The notes below the pieces were generated by a model. That model had not been told where the DNA came from and searched no databases. It worked only from the letters and a program-made list of their open reading frames with translations. Both the position numbers and the translations under genes were made by a program. From Bryobacterales bacterium (GTDB taxonomy: Bacteria; Acidobacteriota; Terriglobia; Bryobacterales; Bryobacteraceae): DNA of 21,069 nt. Shown piece after piece: positions 7,201-15,853 of the stretch. Every line of letters begins with the position of its first letter. Position 1 is the first letter of the stretch. The DNA lies in the NCBI GenBank assembly GCA_016789785.1, contig JAEUQE010000122.1, positions 4,055 through 25,123 on the forward strand, read 5' to 3'.

Positions 7201-7325
7201 CGCTACGCTGGCAACTCACTCGCACCGCATCGCGACCCCCGGACTCGCGACAGCAGCGGAAGCCTGCCCGGATCAGAGTCCTCTGTTGACGCGATACCAA
7301 TCAGGGGATGAATGGACCATCATGA

Positions 7326-8507
7326 GTGGATACAGCCATGCTCTTGTCTCCGGAGTTGACCTATCTTCTCCTCGTTGCCGGTCTTTTCATCCTGCCGAAA
7401 GGCCTGCAACGATTCCGTCTTCCCAGCGCCATCACGTCACTTGGGTTGGGAGCGATCGCCAGCATCGGGTTTCACGCCTTCCACGGGGATTCGACCATCG
7501 AGCTATTCGGCACGTTGGGAATCGTCGCCATGTTCCTGTTCGCCGGACTCGAAGTGGAGTTCTCCGAACTGCGGCGTGGTCTCCGTGTGCTACTCCAGCA
7601 TGTGGCCCTGCAGATCGCACTCCTGGCGCTGAGCACGTTCGTGTGCGGAAGGTTGTTCCAACTGGAAGTGCGGGCCTCGTTGCTGTTCAGTTTGGCCCTG
7701 TTCACTCCGTCCACCGGTTTCATCCTCGATTCGCTGCCTTCCATGGGGCTCTCGACGGATGACCAGTACTGGGTGAAGGCGAAGGCGATCGCCGCGGAGT
7801 TGGTCGCGCTCGCGGTTCTCTTTGTCACCGTGCAGAGCGCCGAGGTATCAAGGCTGGCGCTCGCATCACTCGCCCTCATCGCACTGGTTGCGTTGCTGCC
7901 AGTGATGTTCCGCGCATTCGACCGGCTGATTGCGCCGTTTGCGCCACGAACCGAATTCTCGTTTCTCATCCTGACCGCGCTTCTCTGCGCGCATGTCACT
8001 CGGGAGCTGGGGGTGTACTATCTGGTGGGTGCGTTCATCGTCGGATTGACCGCCGTGCGCATGCGCCACACGATTCCCAACCTCAGTTCGCACCGGCTCA
8101 CCACTGGCGTCGAGTTGTTCGCCTCTTTCTTCATTCCGTTCTACTTCTTCAAGGCCGGGCTGCATCTGCAGGCAGAGCACTTCTCGCTGAAATCCCTCGG
8201 CATTGGGCTTGCCCTGCTTGCCGTGGTGATTCCGATCCGCATCCTCCGCGTGGCCGCCCATTGGCGCTTGGTTCTGCGCGAGCCGTGGCCGGTGGGATTT
8301 CGGATCGGCACGGCAGTAATCCCTACGCTGGTATTCACCATCGTGTTGGCCGAGATTCTGCGCGACCGGTTTGGCCTGTCGCCGGAGCTCTTCGGAGCCC
8401 TCATTGTGTTTACCCTGATCAACACCCTGGTTCCTGGCTTTGCGCTACGAATTCCGCCGCCTGAATTCGAGAATCCGAAGCTGGCAACCGCCGGGGAGAA
8501 CCACTAA
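7326..8507 (+). CDS. CPA2-type cation/proton antiporter
   Basis: This 393-aa inner-membrane protein (389 aa if started at the ATG at 7338) belongs to the monovalent cation:proton antiporter family (Na_H_Exchanger fold). About eleven or twelve hydrophobic segments are visible, starting with LTYLLLVAGLFILP. It keeps the family landmarks GIVAMFLFAGLEVEF (around residue 70), the broken helix region LFTPSTGFILDSL (about 125-137) and YYLVGAFIVGL (about 230). It lacks the C-terminal RCK/TrkA domain of full KefB/KefC, ending soon after the last helix. Start choice is uncertain: GTG 7326 directly follows a TGA, and ATG 7338 looks more natural for the first helix. A tiny frame (7308-7325, MNGPS) ends exactly where the GTG begins. 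Likely role: Na+ or K+ exchange for protons in pH and ion balance. It converges on the ADOP gene, with only 13 bases between the stop codons. Confidence 0.88.
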   Translation: MDTAMLLSPELTYLLLVAGLFILPKGLQRFRLPSAITSLGLGAIASIGFHAFHGDSTIELFGTLGIVAMFLFAGLEVEFSELRRGLRVLLQHVALQIALLALSTFVCGRLFQLEVRASLLFSLALFTPSTGFILDSLPSMGLSTDDQYWVKAKAIAAELVALAVLFVTVQSAEVSRLALASLALIALVALLPVMFRAFDRLIAPFAPRTEFSFLILTALLCAHVTRELGVYYLVGAFIVGLTAVRMRHTIPNLSSHRLTTGVELFASFFIPFYFFKAGLHLQAEHFSLKSLGIGLALLAVVIPIRILRVAAHWRLVLREPWPVGFRIGTAVIPTLVFTIVLAEILRDRFGLSPELFGALIVFTLINTLVPGFALRIPPPEFENPKLATAGENH

Positions 8508-8520
8508 CCGCCAAGCCAAC

Positions 8521-11214
8521 TCACTCATACCGCATCGCGACCACGGGATCCACGCGAGAGGCTCTGCGGGCCGGTAGCCACGCCGCCACAAGCCCGGCCA
8601 ACAGCAACACCATCACCGCGGCGCCCACCGTCACCGGGTCCGACGCTGACAAGCCGAACAATCGGCTCTCGATCCATCGCAGGCTGCCGAACGCCAGCAT
8701 CGCACCCACAGCCAGGCCGCCTGCCAGCACCCACCACGTCTCCCTCAGGATCATCGAGACGACCCTACCCTCCGTTGCGCCCAGGGCCTTGCGAATTCCG
8801 AGTTCACTGGTGCGGCGCGCCACGCCGAACGAGAGCACGCCGTACAGTCCGATTGCCGCCAGCACCAACGCCACCGCTCCGAACACCAGCGAGAGCCTTG
8901 CCAGCAGACGATCCTGCGCCGTGCGCTCGTCCAGGATCTCCGTCATCGTCCGTGCGACCGTGATGGGAAGATTCGCATCCTCAGCCAGAATCGCCCGCCG
9001 CAGCGCTGGCACGGCGCCCGCGGGGTCACCCGAAGTCCGCACGGCGAATGTCGCACGCTCCGGCACATCGATCGGCTGCGCCACCGGCACATAGTAGCGA
9101 TGCTCGATCTCACCGCGGAGCGCGCGCCGCCGCGAGTTCGCCACCACGCCTACCACCTCGAACGTGTTGCGTTGCGGACCATAGGTCTGCGTCACATGCA
9201 TCCCAAGCGGATTCCGCCCCTCAAAGAACTTCTTTGCGAACGCTTCGTTGATCACGCATACCTTCGGGCTCGATGCATGATCCCGCTCCGTGATCTCGCG
9301 GCCAAGCAGAACCGGAATGCCGAGCGTTGTGAAGTAGCCCGGCCCAATATGGTCATAGCGGGAACCGCGATCGTCATCGCCCTTCGGCGTGTAGCCTTCT
9401 ACTTGCACCTCATCGCCGCTGTCGCTCCCGAGCAGGATTCCGTGTGGTGAGTACGATGCGGCCACCACACCGGGCGCCTTGCGGATGCGTTCGTGCAGCC
9501 GCTCGAAGACAGCCTGGCGGCGCGGTTCGGTGTAGCCCGCGTCCTGCACGCCCACGCGGACCATCAGCAGCCTGTCCTTCTCGAATCCAAGATCCACGCG
9601 CTGCAAGTTGTCCAGTGTGCGCACCAGCAGTCCCGCGCCGATCAGCAAGGGCAGCGACAGCGCCACCTGCGCCGACGCGACAAGCTTCCCCGCGCGCAGC
9701 CACGCCGCCGACCCGGTCAACCCGCGCCCTTGCTCCCGCAGCCCCGACGCGTTGATCTTCCGCGTGCGCAACACAGGCAGCATTCCCAGCAGCAAGCCGG
9801 CCGCAATCGTCAGTGCGAACGCAAACCACAGCATTCGCGCACTGGAACCGGCGGGAAGGTGAATCGCTCCTGGCGCGAGCATCAACAGTCCCGCACGCAT
9901 CGCCGCGGCAGCCGCCAGTCCAACCACACCGCCCGCCAGCGCAAGGATCATGCTTTCCGTGAGCCATTGCCGGATCAGGTCGCCACGTTGCGCGCCAAGC
10001 GCCTGGCGCACGGCCATCTCGCGTGTTCGCGCGGTGGCACGCGTCAGCATCAGATTGCCGAGATTCGCGCAGGCGATCAACAGCACAAGGCCCGAAGCCG
10101 CGAGCATCAACGTCAGCGGCTCGCCAAACGGTCCCCGGATTCCTGACGCACCTGTGGATGCGCGCCGCACCTGCACCTGCTGATTCAGAAAACCGCGGCG
10201 GGTCTGTTCGGGCGCGCCTGCGTAGTAGGCGGCCAGGCCTTGCTGGAACGTGACGTTCGCCGACGCTTGCGCCTGTTCCACCGCAACGCCGGGCTTCAGC
10301 CTACCGAACACATGCAGCCACATCGTCTTCTGCAAGCCCGCGCGATTGTCATGCAGCAGGTCGCGCCCCGGAAGCACCTCCGGTTGCATCGTGAGCGGCA
10401 GCCAGAGATCGGGACGGTCTCCCACCGATTCGCCAAAGAACCCCGGAGGCATCACGCCCACCACCGTGAACACCGCCTTTCGCAGAGCGAGGCTCGTGCC
10501 CAACACATCCGCTCGTCCTCCGAAGCGGCGCTGCCAGAAGTGGTGGCTGATCACCGCCAGGGGAGGTTTCGCGCCGTCCTCCACTCCGAACGTGCGGCCG
10601 ATCATCGCAGGTACTCCGAGCGTATGAAAGTATTCCGCCGAGACCAGCCTCTCGCGGACCTCTTCGGGCTCGGACCCGTGGATGCGCACGGCCACCCCGT
10701 CCAGCGTACTTTGCGCGGCCATCAACGACGAGAACACGCTCGTCTGGTCCCGCAACTGAAGGAACTCCTCATAGGTGAACAGAGGGCGCGGGCCGGTCCG
10801 CGCGCCCGTGGAAGTGCCTCGAGCTTCCGGGTCGCTGAGCATGACCAGTTCTTCCGGATTCCGCACGGGAAGGGGACGCAGCAACACATCCTCCACCAGG
10901 CTGAAGATGGCGACATTCGCGCCAATTCCCAGAGCGAGCGACAGCACGGCAACCACGGTGAAACCGGGCTGTGCAAACAGCGCGCGAAGCGCGTAGCGGA
11001 CGTCTTGGCGAATCACGTGATAGTGCTCCTGCGGTGCAACGGTGAGAATGTCGGAAATCGATCGCAGCCAGATCCTGGCCGCGCTCCATCCGTTCTTCCG
11101 CCGGGCCTGCTGGAGGTCCTCCCGGAACGTGCGCACCATCTCGGCGCCGTATTCGTTGCGGAACGGGGCGGGGAAGCACCACAGCAGTTTCTGGAAGATG
11201 CGGATCTGCAGCAT
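8521..11214 (-). CDS. ADOP family duplicated FtsX/MacB-type permease
   Basis: This 897-aa inner-membrane protein matches the 'acidobacterial duplicated orphan permease' pattern. It starts with a soluble region of about 65 residues (LLWCFPAPFRNEYGAEM), the family's usual N-terminus. Then come a first membrane helix (84-105, with LSLALGIGANVAIF), a periplasmic MacB-like domain, three helices near residues 373-500 (with LIACANLGNLMLTRATARTRE), a further helix and a second periplasmic domain. It closes with three helices near 770-890 (VLAAIGLYGVLSFGVARRTSE). The two FtsX-type halves show internal duplication. No partner ATPase or HlyD-type adaptor lies nearby, as is usual for ADOP genes. It starts three bases after the PadR stop codon, so the two form an operon. 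Function is unproven; by analogy with MacB it may couple ATP hydrolysis elsewhere to periplasmic movement or export. Confidence 0.93.
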   Translation of the reverse strand: MLQIRIFQKLLWCFPAPFRNEYGAEMVRTFREDLQQARRKNGWSAARIWLRSISDILTVAPQEHYHVIRQDVRYALRALFAQPGFTVVAVLSLALGIGANVAIFSLVEDVLLRPLPVRNPEELVMLSDPEARGTSTGARTGPRPLFTYEEFLQLRDQTSVFSSLMAAQSTLDGVAVRIHGSEPEEVRERLVSAEYFHTLGVPAMIGRTFGVEDGAKPPLAVISHHFWQRRFGGRADVLGTSLALRKAVFTVVGVMPPGFFGESVGDRPDLWLPLTMQPEVLPGRDLLHDNRAGLQKTMWLHVFGRLKPGVAVEQAQASANVTFQQGLAAYYAGAPEQTRRGFLNQQVQVRRASTGASGIRGPFGEPLTLMLAASGLVLLIACANLGNLMLTRATARTREMAVRQALGAQRGDLIRQWLTESMILALAGGVVGLAAAAAMRAGLLMLAPGAIHLPAGSSARMLWFAFALTIAAGLLLGMLPVLRTRKINASGLREQGRGLTGSAAWLRAGKLVASAQVALSLPLLIGAGLLVRTLDNLQRVDLGFEKDRLLMVRVGVQDAGYTEPRRQAVFERLHERIRKAPGVVAASYSPHGILLGSDSGDEVQVEGYTPKGDDDRGSRYDHIGPGYFTTLGIPVLLGREITERDHASSPKVCVINEAFAKKFFEGRNPLGMHVTQTYGPQRNTFEVVGVVANSRRRALRGEIEHRYYVPVAQPIDVPERATFAVRTSGDPAGAVPALRRAILAEDANLPITVARTMTEILDERTAQDRLLARLSLVFGAVALVLAAIGLYGVLSFGVARRTSELGIRKALGATEGRVVSMILRETWWVLAGGLAVGAMLAFGSLRWIESRLFGLSASDPVTVGAAVMVLLLAGLVAAWLPARRASRVDPVVAMRYE

Positions 11215-11217
11215 GGC

Positions 11218-11592
11218 CTAGAGTTTCTTCGGGATCAGCCCGGTCTGCCGTGCCTGGCTCAGCAGATCGGTCAAACGGCGTGCTTCGGCCATTGCCACCC
11301 GGCGGCCGAAATCGGTGAGCCCATAGTAGCGGCGCCGTTCGTCCTGACTGTCGGGGTCGGGACTCTCGCGCAACTCCCGGATCAGACCCTGCTCCAGCAT
11401 GCGCCGGATCGTGCTGTAGAGCGTTGCCGCGCTGAGCTTCACCTTTCCGTCGGTCCGTGCGGCAACGTCCTGCATGATCGAGTAGCCATGCCGCTCACTG
11501 TCGGCGAGCGCCACCAGCACATGAAACGTCGCCGTCTGGAGCGGCAACAGGGATTCGGGATCGGGCGAGTGTTTCGTCATCAGCTCTACCAT
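11218..11592 (-). CDS. PadR family transcriptional regulator
   Basis: This 124-aa protein is a small winged-helix DNA-binding repressor of the PadR type. The helix-turn-helix covers about residues 18-90: FHVLVALADSERHGYSIMQD, then KVKLSAATLYSTIRRMLEQGLI, then the wing DERRRYYGLTDFGRRVA. The helix after the wing is short, so this is a compact PadR with a minimal dimerisation helix. It sits three bases before the ADOP permease and almost certainly controls it and itself. ATG 11592 is taken as the start; a second in-frame ATG at 11580 has GAG about eight bases upstream and is an alternative. A promoter (11643-11671) and an operator-like palindrome (11625-11638) lie just upstream. The inducing signal is unknown. 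Confidence 0.93.
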   Translation of the reverse strand: MVELMTKHSPDPESLLPLQTATFHVLVALADSERHGYSIMQDVAARTDGKVKLSAATLYSTIRRMLEQGLIRELRESPDPDSQDERRRYYGLTDFGRRVAMAEARRLTDLLSQARQTGLIPKKL

Positions 11593-11624
11593 CGAAGACT
11601 ATAACGGGCCAGGTTCTACCGTAG

Positions 11625-11638
11625 ATCGATATACCGAT
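11625..11638. promoter_or_regulatory. Operator-like palindrome for the PadR regulator
   Basis: ATCGATATACCGAT reads as an imperfect palindrome, with six of seven base pairs symmetric. It covers the transcription start predicted from the upstream promoter (about 11636). A dimeric PadR bound here would block initiation, which fits autorepression. Assignment is by position and symmetry only. Confidence 0.4.
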
Positions 11639-11642
11639 GACA

Positions 11643-11671
11643 ACTATACCGGATCGCGATAGAGTTGGCAA
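11643..11671 (-). promoter_or_regulatory. Sigma70-type promoter of the PadR-ADOP operon
   Basis: On the minus strand TTGCCA (11671-11666) and TATAGT (11648-11643) are separated by exactly 17 bases, the best promoter match in the window. The spacer contains the palindrome tcgcga. A second TATAGT five bases before the ATG (11603-11598) might be an alternative -10, but it lacks a -35. Confidence 0.6.
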
Positions 11672-11900
11672 GGGGTGGCCGGCGTCTTCGTGGCTCGGCC
11701 GGAATATGGAGTATCGAGTTTGGCCGTCTTACGCGTGCTCCGATCCGGCACGCAGGCACTCTGTCTGCCGCCTTCCCTCTCAAGAGGAAGCCCCAGCCGC
11801 GGGCCCTGTACGTCGCTCCAGTACTCCGCTCGACAGGGCCGATTCACGCCACGCGCATTCCAGCCGTTGCCGCCATCAAGGCCCGGCCGCGTGAGGCTCG
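11672..11900. other. Non-coding gap behind the fucosidase gene
   Basis: Nothing definite is seen between the PadR promoter and the GH95 stop codon. One minus-strand frame (about 11880-11775) reads GGNGWNARGVNRPC and then RAEYWSDVQGPRLGLPL. This faintly recalls the C-terminal end of formylglycine-generating-enzyme (SUMF/FGE-sulfatase) domains, but there is no upstream domain or start in that frame, so at most it is a decayed remnant. Confidence 0.3.
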
Positions 11901-14207
11901 TCAAAACGTAAGATCCGTGGCCTTTCCCGCGGCCAGACGAACCGTGCGCTCCTTCTCCCGGTAGCGAACCGTGACTTCCTGCGAGCGGGCTGTCCGCAGC
12001 GTCGCCGACTTCAACACGCCTCCTGTCCATTGCAAATCCACCGTCACTCCGCCCCGTGCTCGCAGACCTTTCGCCGACCCGGAGGGCAACGCTCGTGGCA
12101 GGGCGGGGAGTATGTGAAGATACGCGCGGCTGCCGGCGCCGGTCGTCTCTGGTTTGGCGTACGGATCGTGGCTCTGAAGTAACATCTCCAGAATGCCGGC
12201 GGTAGCGCCGAAGTTCCCGTCGATCTGGAAGGGCGGATGGGAGTCGAAGAGGTTCGGGAACAGACCGGCCCGCCCGCCAGAACCGGGCTTGCGATCCGCA
12301 GCGGGTTGGATCAGGTTTTGCAGGATCCTGTAGGCGTGGTCGCCGTCGAGGAAGCGTGCCCACAAATTGAGTTTCCAACCCATGGACCAACCCGTAGCCG
12401 CATCGCCACGAAACTCGAGTGAGCGCCGGGCGGCACGGAACAACTCCGGAGTCCCGTAGACGGTAATCTCCGCGCCCGGATGGACTCCCCAGAGGTGAGA
12501 AACGTGCCGGTGCTGATTCTTGGGATCGTCCTTGTCCTCCAGCCATTCCTGTAACTGCCCGTGACGGCCGATCTGGTTCGGGGCAATACCTCCCCGGAGC
12601 GTTTCCAGCCGTTTCCGGAAATCCGCGTCGCGATTCAGGATTCGCGCGGCTGCGATGGTTGCGGCAAAGAGCCCGCGAATGATCTGGTGATCCATGGTCG
12701 GCCCCATGACTAACCCACCCTGCTCGGGCGAGTTACTCGGACCGCTGATCAGCCAGTCTTTGGTGGGATGGCGGACCAGGGTCGCGGCATGAAATTCGGC
12801 GGCGCCTTTCAGTAGGGGGTAGGCGGTGGCGCCAAGAAACTCGCGATCGCCGGAATATCGATAGCGCTCCCAAAGGTGGAGCGCAAGCCACGCCCCTCCC
12901 GTAGGCCAGATCCCATGATTGGCGTGATTGATGGGCGCCGTGCCACGCCACAGGTCGAAGTTGTGATGCAGCACCCAGCCCGGAGCGCCGTAGTGCTCCC
13001 GCGCCGTGATGGCGCCGGACTCCGCCACTTCCTTCAGTGTTTCGAATAGCGCGTCGTGACACTCGGGCAGCGCGGCTGGCTCGGCGGGCCAGTAATTCAT
13101 CTGCGCGTTGATATTGGTTGTGTACTTACTATCCCAGGAAGGCTGATTGGTATGATTCCAGATTCCCTGTAAGTTTGCCGGCTGGCCGCCTTTGCGGCTT
13201 GATGCGATTAGCAGATAGCGCCCATACTGAAACAGCATCGCCACGAGATTCGGGTCGCCTTGCTCCGCGAAACGCCGGATACGTTCGCCGGTGGGAATGC
13301 CCGCCGGTGCCGGTCCGAGGTTCAGCGTGACGCGCCGGAACAATTTCTGATGATCCGCGATATGCGCGGCGCGGAGCGTGTCCCAGTCGCCCGCGCGGGC
13401 GAGCACCGCGTTGTTGCGTGTTTCGGGATTCGCCGAAGTGTCGCGATAGGATTGATAGTTCGTCGCGCCCGCAAGCACGATGGTTGCGGAGTCCGCCTTG
13501 TCAACGGTGAGCGCTCCTCCATCCACGCGCGCCGCGCCTCCATCCACACGCAGTGCCAAGCGCGCTTCGTACCGGATTGCTCCGCCCGGGACCGAGCCCT
13601 TCATGGAGATGGAGCCGGCAGGATGAGCCGTGATCTGCGACCCTTCGTGCGCCGGCGCCATGGCCAGGGTGAAGCGGAGAGCGCCGGCACGGCTCGCTTT
13701 CAGCCGGATGGCGATGACTCGCGCGGGATGGCTCGCAAACACTTCCCGTTCGTACGTGACTCCGTTGTGTGTGTAACGTACGCCCGCGGTGGCCGTGTCG
13801 AGATCCAGCCAGCGGCGGTAGTTCTGAACGGCTCCGGGAACGATTTCGGGAAATGTCAGGAAAAGCGAGCCGAAAGCCTGATAGGCCTTCTGGCGGAGCG
13901 GCTCGCTCATGAATTCGCGCATTGCAAGTTGCTCAGCCTCGGCCTGGCGGCCCGCGAAGAGTAAGTCGCGCAACTGCGGCAGCACCCTGGCGGTGCCGGG
14001 CCGGGCGTAACTGCGCGGCGCGCCGGTCCAGACGGTATGTTCATTGAACTGAATGGTCTCCCGGTCCACGCCGCCGTAGACCATGGCGCCGAGATGCCCG
14101 TTGCCGGTGGGAAGCGCTTCCACCCACTCGCGCGCAGGCTCGCGATACCAGAGTTCCAACGGTTGTGCGGTGGCGGGGAAGGAGGCGATGGCGATGAGAA
14201 GGAACAT
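11901..14207 (-). CDS. Secreted GH95 family alpha-L-fucosidase
   Basis: This 768-aa protein is a complete glycoside hydrolase of family GH95, whose members mostly cut alpha-1,2-linked L-fucose (some act on L-galactose) by an inverting mechanism. A short signal peptide ([15 protein letters not shown]) leads into the typical opening [24 protein letters not shown]. The (alpha/alpha)6 barrel carries the family signatures: [14 protein letters not shown] with Asn365 and Asn367, SGPSNSPEQ with Glu495 (the likely general acid) and [13 protein letters not shown] with Asp663. In the family, two Asn and one Asp position the attacking water, and all candidates are present, so the enzyme should be active. 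A beta-sandwich ends the protein. Start: GGAG lies seven bases before ATG 14207. The acyltransferase gene lies 62 bases upstream on the same strand, so co-transcription is possible. Likely role: removal of fucose from plant or microbial polysaccharide in the periplasm. Confidence 0.95.
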   Translation of the reverse strand: MFLLIAIASFPATAQPLELWYREPAREWVEALPTGNGHLGAMVYGGVDRETIQFNEHTVWTGAPRSYARPGTARVLPQLRDLLFAGRQAEAEQLAMREFMSEPLRQKAYQAFGSLFLTFPEIVPGAVQNYRRWLDLDTATAGVRYTHNGVTYEREVFASHPARVIAIRLKASRAGALRFTLAMAPAHEGSQITAHPAGSISMKGSVPGGAIRYEARLALRVDGGAARVDGGALTVDKADSATIVLAGATNYQSYRDTSANPETRNNAVLARAGDWDTLRAAHIADHQKLFRRVTLNLGPAPAGIPTGERIRRFAEQGDPNLVAMLFQYGRYLLIASSRKGGQPANLQGIWNHTNQPSWDSKYTTNINAQMNYWPAEPAALPECHDALFETLKEVAESGAITAREHYGAPGWVLHHNFDLWRGTAPINHANHGIWPTGGAWLALHLWERYRYSGDREFLGATAYPLLKGAAEFHAATLVRHPTKDWLISGPSNSPEQGGLVMGPTMDHQIIRGLFAATIAAARILNRDADFRKRLETLRGGIAPNQIGRHGQLQEWLEDKDDPKNQHRHVSHLWGVHPGAEITVYGTPELFRAARRSLEFRGDAATGWSMGWKLNLWARFLDGDHAYRILQNLIQPAADRKPGSGGRAGLFPNLFDSHPPFQIDGNFGATAGILEMLLQSHDPYAKPETTGAGSRAYLHILPALPRALPSGSAKGLRARGGVTVDLQWTGGVLKSATLRTARSQEVTVRYREKERTVRLAAGKATDLTF

Positions 14208-14269
14208 GCGGAGTCTCCAAGCCGATGTTACCCGAAGTGCTGGCTGCGGAGTGCGTGCGCCGTGACGGG

Positions 14270-15580
14270 CTACCGGTCCGCAGGCCGCGGGGATGGTTGG
14301 CCGGAAGCGGGATTTGCTTTGAGCGCGGATAGCCTTACCGCCGCCGCGGAAGCGGAAGATCGGAGACGTGGCGTCTCTTCACGGGCAGCCTGTGCGGTTT
14401 GCCGGGCCTTGGGGATCAGACGGTCGCGCCATGGCAACTCGACGTACTGATAGAGCAGCCGGGCGGCCAGCGTGGCGGCCATCAGGCAGGCGGGCATCAC
14501 GCTCCAGTAGACCGGGGCGGGGAAGCCAGCAATCGCAAGCCAGGGGAACACCACGACCGCGAACGATTTGACCACCGGTCCATGAAGCAGATAGAAGGAG
14601 TAACCGGTTCTTCCGAATGCGGTGACCAGGGAGAGAAATGGAACCATCCGGTACAGGTCGTAGCGCTCCTGCGCGATGAGGGCCGCCGCCATTGCCATCG
14701 AGACCGTGAGCAATCCGCTTGCGGAGAACGCGGCGCGCGACAACTCCGCATGGTCAATGATCAGCAGGCGCCCGTCCATCATCACCCGCGCCGCCAGGGC
14801 CACGGCGCCGGTAATCGCCACCGTTCGCAGCAGGAATGTGCGGTGCAGCGACAGTCCGGAACCGCGCTGGAATTCCGCGAGTAGGCACCCCATGGGAATA
14901 TAAGTGAACCGCGTGGAGAAAATACCCATGCTCGCGCAAAGAAAACTCGCCGTGACCAGCGCCGTCCACGCGAAAATCCGGCGAAGATTTCCGAATTCCG
15001 CTTTGTCGATAACCACACAGACGGCTGGCAGCAGCAGGTAGCCTGCGACGATGTAGCTGAGCGTCCAGGTGACCGTTAGGATGGGGCGTTCGGGAAACAG
15101 GCCCGGAAGCAGGATCAGGTTACTGAGCACCGTCCTCCAGGTAAGTGCCGCGCCGCTGCCGCCGCCTGCCTGGGGGATCGCGAGTTTGAAGAGAGTGGCA
15201 AGGAGCAACACCACGAGAAATGGGACGTAAACCCGTGCCAGCCGCAACTCGACGAAACGGCGGTAGCGAAACCGGCCGCTCGCCATGTTGAACGCGATGA
15301 AGTAACCACTTAGTAACAGTAGTAAGTTCGTGCCCAAGCTGCCCATGCGCGCCATCATCCACTCCGCGGTTTCAATCCACGGCACGCCGGAAGTGAGGGG
15401 GCTGACCAAACCGCTGTAGTGAAATGCGAATACCAGAAGCGCTGCCGCGGCGCGAAGAATGTCGAACACCGGAAGCCTGTGAACGCTGGCTTTAGCGGTG
15501 AGGTTTGGGGGCTCGACAGCTTTCAAAACTTGCCAGTTCAGCAAATGAACCGCCCGATTGGGAAGAAATCCCGGCTGCAT
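14270..15580 (-). CDS. Membrane acyltransferase, family 3
   Basis: This 436-aa integral membrane protein belongs to the acyltransferase 3 family (OafA/NodX-like), which moves acetyl or other acyl groups onto sugars of the cell envelope or exported glycans. Around ten hydrophobic segments are seen. Landmarks are [17 protein letters not shown] with the conserved His54 at the end of helix 1, [13 protein letters not shown] (83-95), [16 protein letters not shown] near the C-terminal side and [10 protein letters not shown] at the end of the barrel. A basic, Ala/Ser-rich tail of about 40 residues follows. The frame is open up to 15745, but I take ATG 15580: the extra residues are Arg/Pro-rich and unlike the family, and a TATACT box lies just before this ATG. 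There is no good Shine-Dalgarno. The gene precedes the GH95 fucosidase on the same strand and is divergent from the histidine kinase. Confidence 0.87.
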   Translation of the reverse strand: MQPGFLPNRAVHLLNWQVLKAVEPPNLTAKASVHRLPVFDILRAAAALLVFAFHYSGLVSPLTSGVPWIETAEWMMARMGSLGTNLLLLLSGYFIAFNMASGRFRYRRFVELRLARVYVPFLVVLLLATLFKLAIPQAGGGSGAALTWRTVLSNLILLPGLFPERPILTVTWTLSYIVAGYLLLPAVCVVIDKAEFGNLRRIFAWTALVTASFLCASMGIFSTRFTYIPMGCLLAEFQRGSGLSLHRTFLLRTVAITGAVALAARVMMDGRLLIIDHAELSRAAFSASGLLTVSMAMAAALIAQERYDLYRMVPFLSLVTAFGRTGYSFYLLHGPVVKSFAVVVFPWLAIAGFPAPVYWSVMPACLMAATLAARLLYQYVELPWRDRLIPKARQTAQAAREETPRLRSSASAAAVRLSALKANPASGQPSPRPADR

Positions 15581-15584
15581 TTCC

Positions 15585-15590
15585 AGTATA
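15585..15590 (-). promoter_or_regulatory. Possible -10 box of the acyltransferase gene
   Basis: TATACT on the minus strand ends four bases before ATG 15580, too close for a normal leader, so the message would be essentially leaderless. No -35 of quality is seen at 16-18 bp. It could also support the view that translation starts further downstream. Confidence 0.35.
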
Positions 15591-15853
15591 GTCCTTTCGT
15601 CCCTCTCCCCGCTGACGCCGTTGAGGGGGTTCCGATACCTGCGTCGGTGGGGATCCGGGTGCGCGAGGCGCAGAGCGTTTGCGGGGAGTGCGCGGAAAGT
15701 GGCCCGTGTGCCCGCATGCGGGGGCGCCAACGCTTTCTTCGCCATTTTTTTGCCGGGCCATGGCCGCGCCTCTTGTTTAGTTCCGCCGGCGCGATAAGCC
15801 TACTGGGGGCGGTGCGGACTCCGAAGTATGCAGACCGGCCGGCAACCTGGCAA

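Noticed and set aside
7195..7208. Perfect 14-bp palindrome over the GNAT stop codon as a terminator
   Set aside because: There is no loop and no T run, and the stem would be only about five pairs; it may be chance in GC-rich DNA.
10240..11604. 454-aa plus-strand frame
   Set aside because: It is a His/Arg/Gln-rich shadow exactly antisense to the ADOP and PadR genes, whose family assignment is certain.
11644..12546. 300-aa minus-strand frame overlapping the fucosidase end
   Set aside because: Most of it is an out-of-frame reading of the GH95 gene. Only the short part after 11901 was kept as a weak remnant idea.
15581..15745. 55-residue N-terminal extension of the acyltransferase
   Set aside because: It is Arg/Pro/His-rich, unlike the family, and overlaps the divergent upstream region of the kinase.
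15419..15853. Longer N-terminus of the histidine kinase
   Set aside because: The first part is antisense to the acyltransferase and the rest has poor third-position G/C; ATG 15716 or GTG 15812 remain possible.
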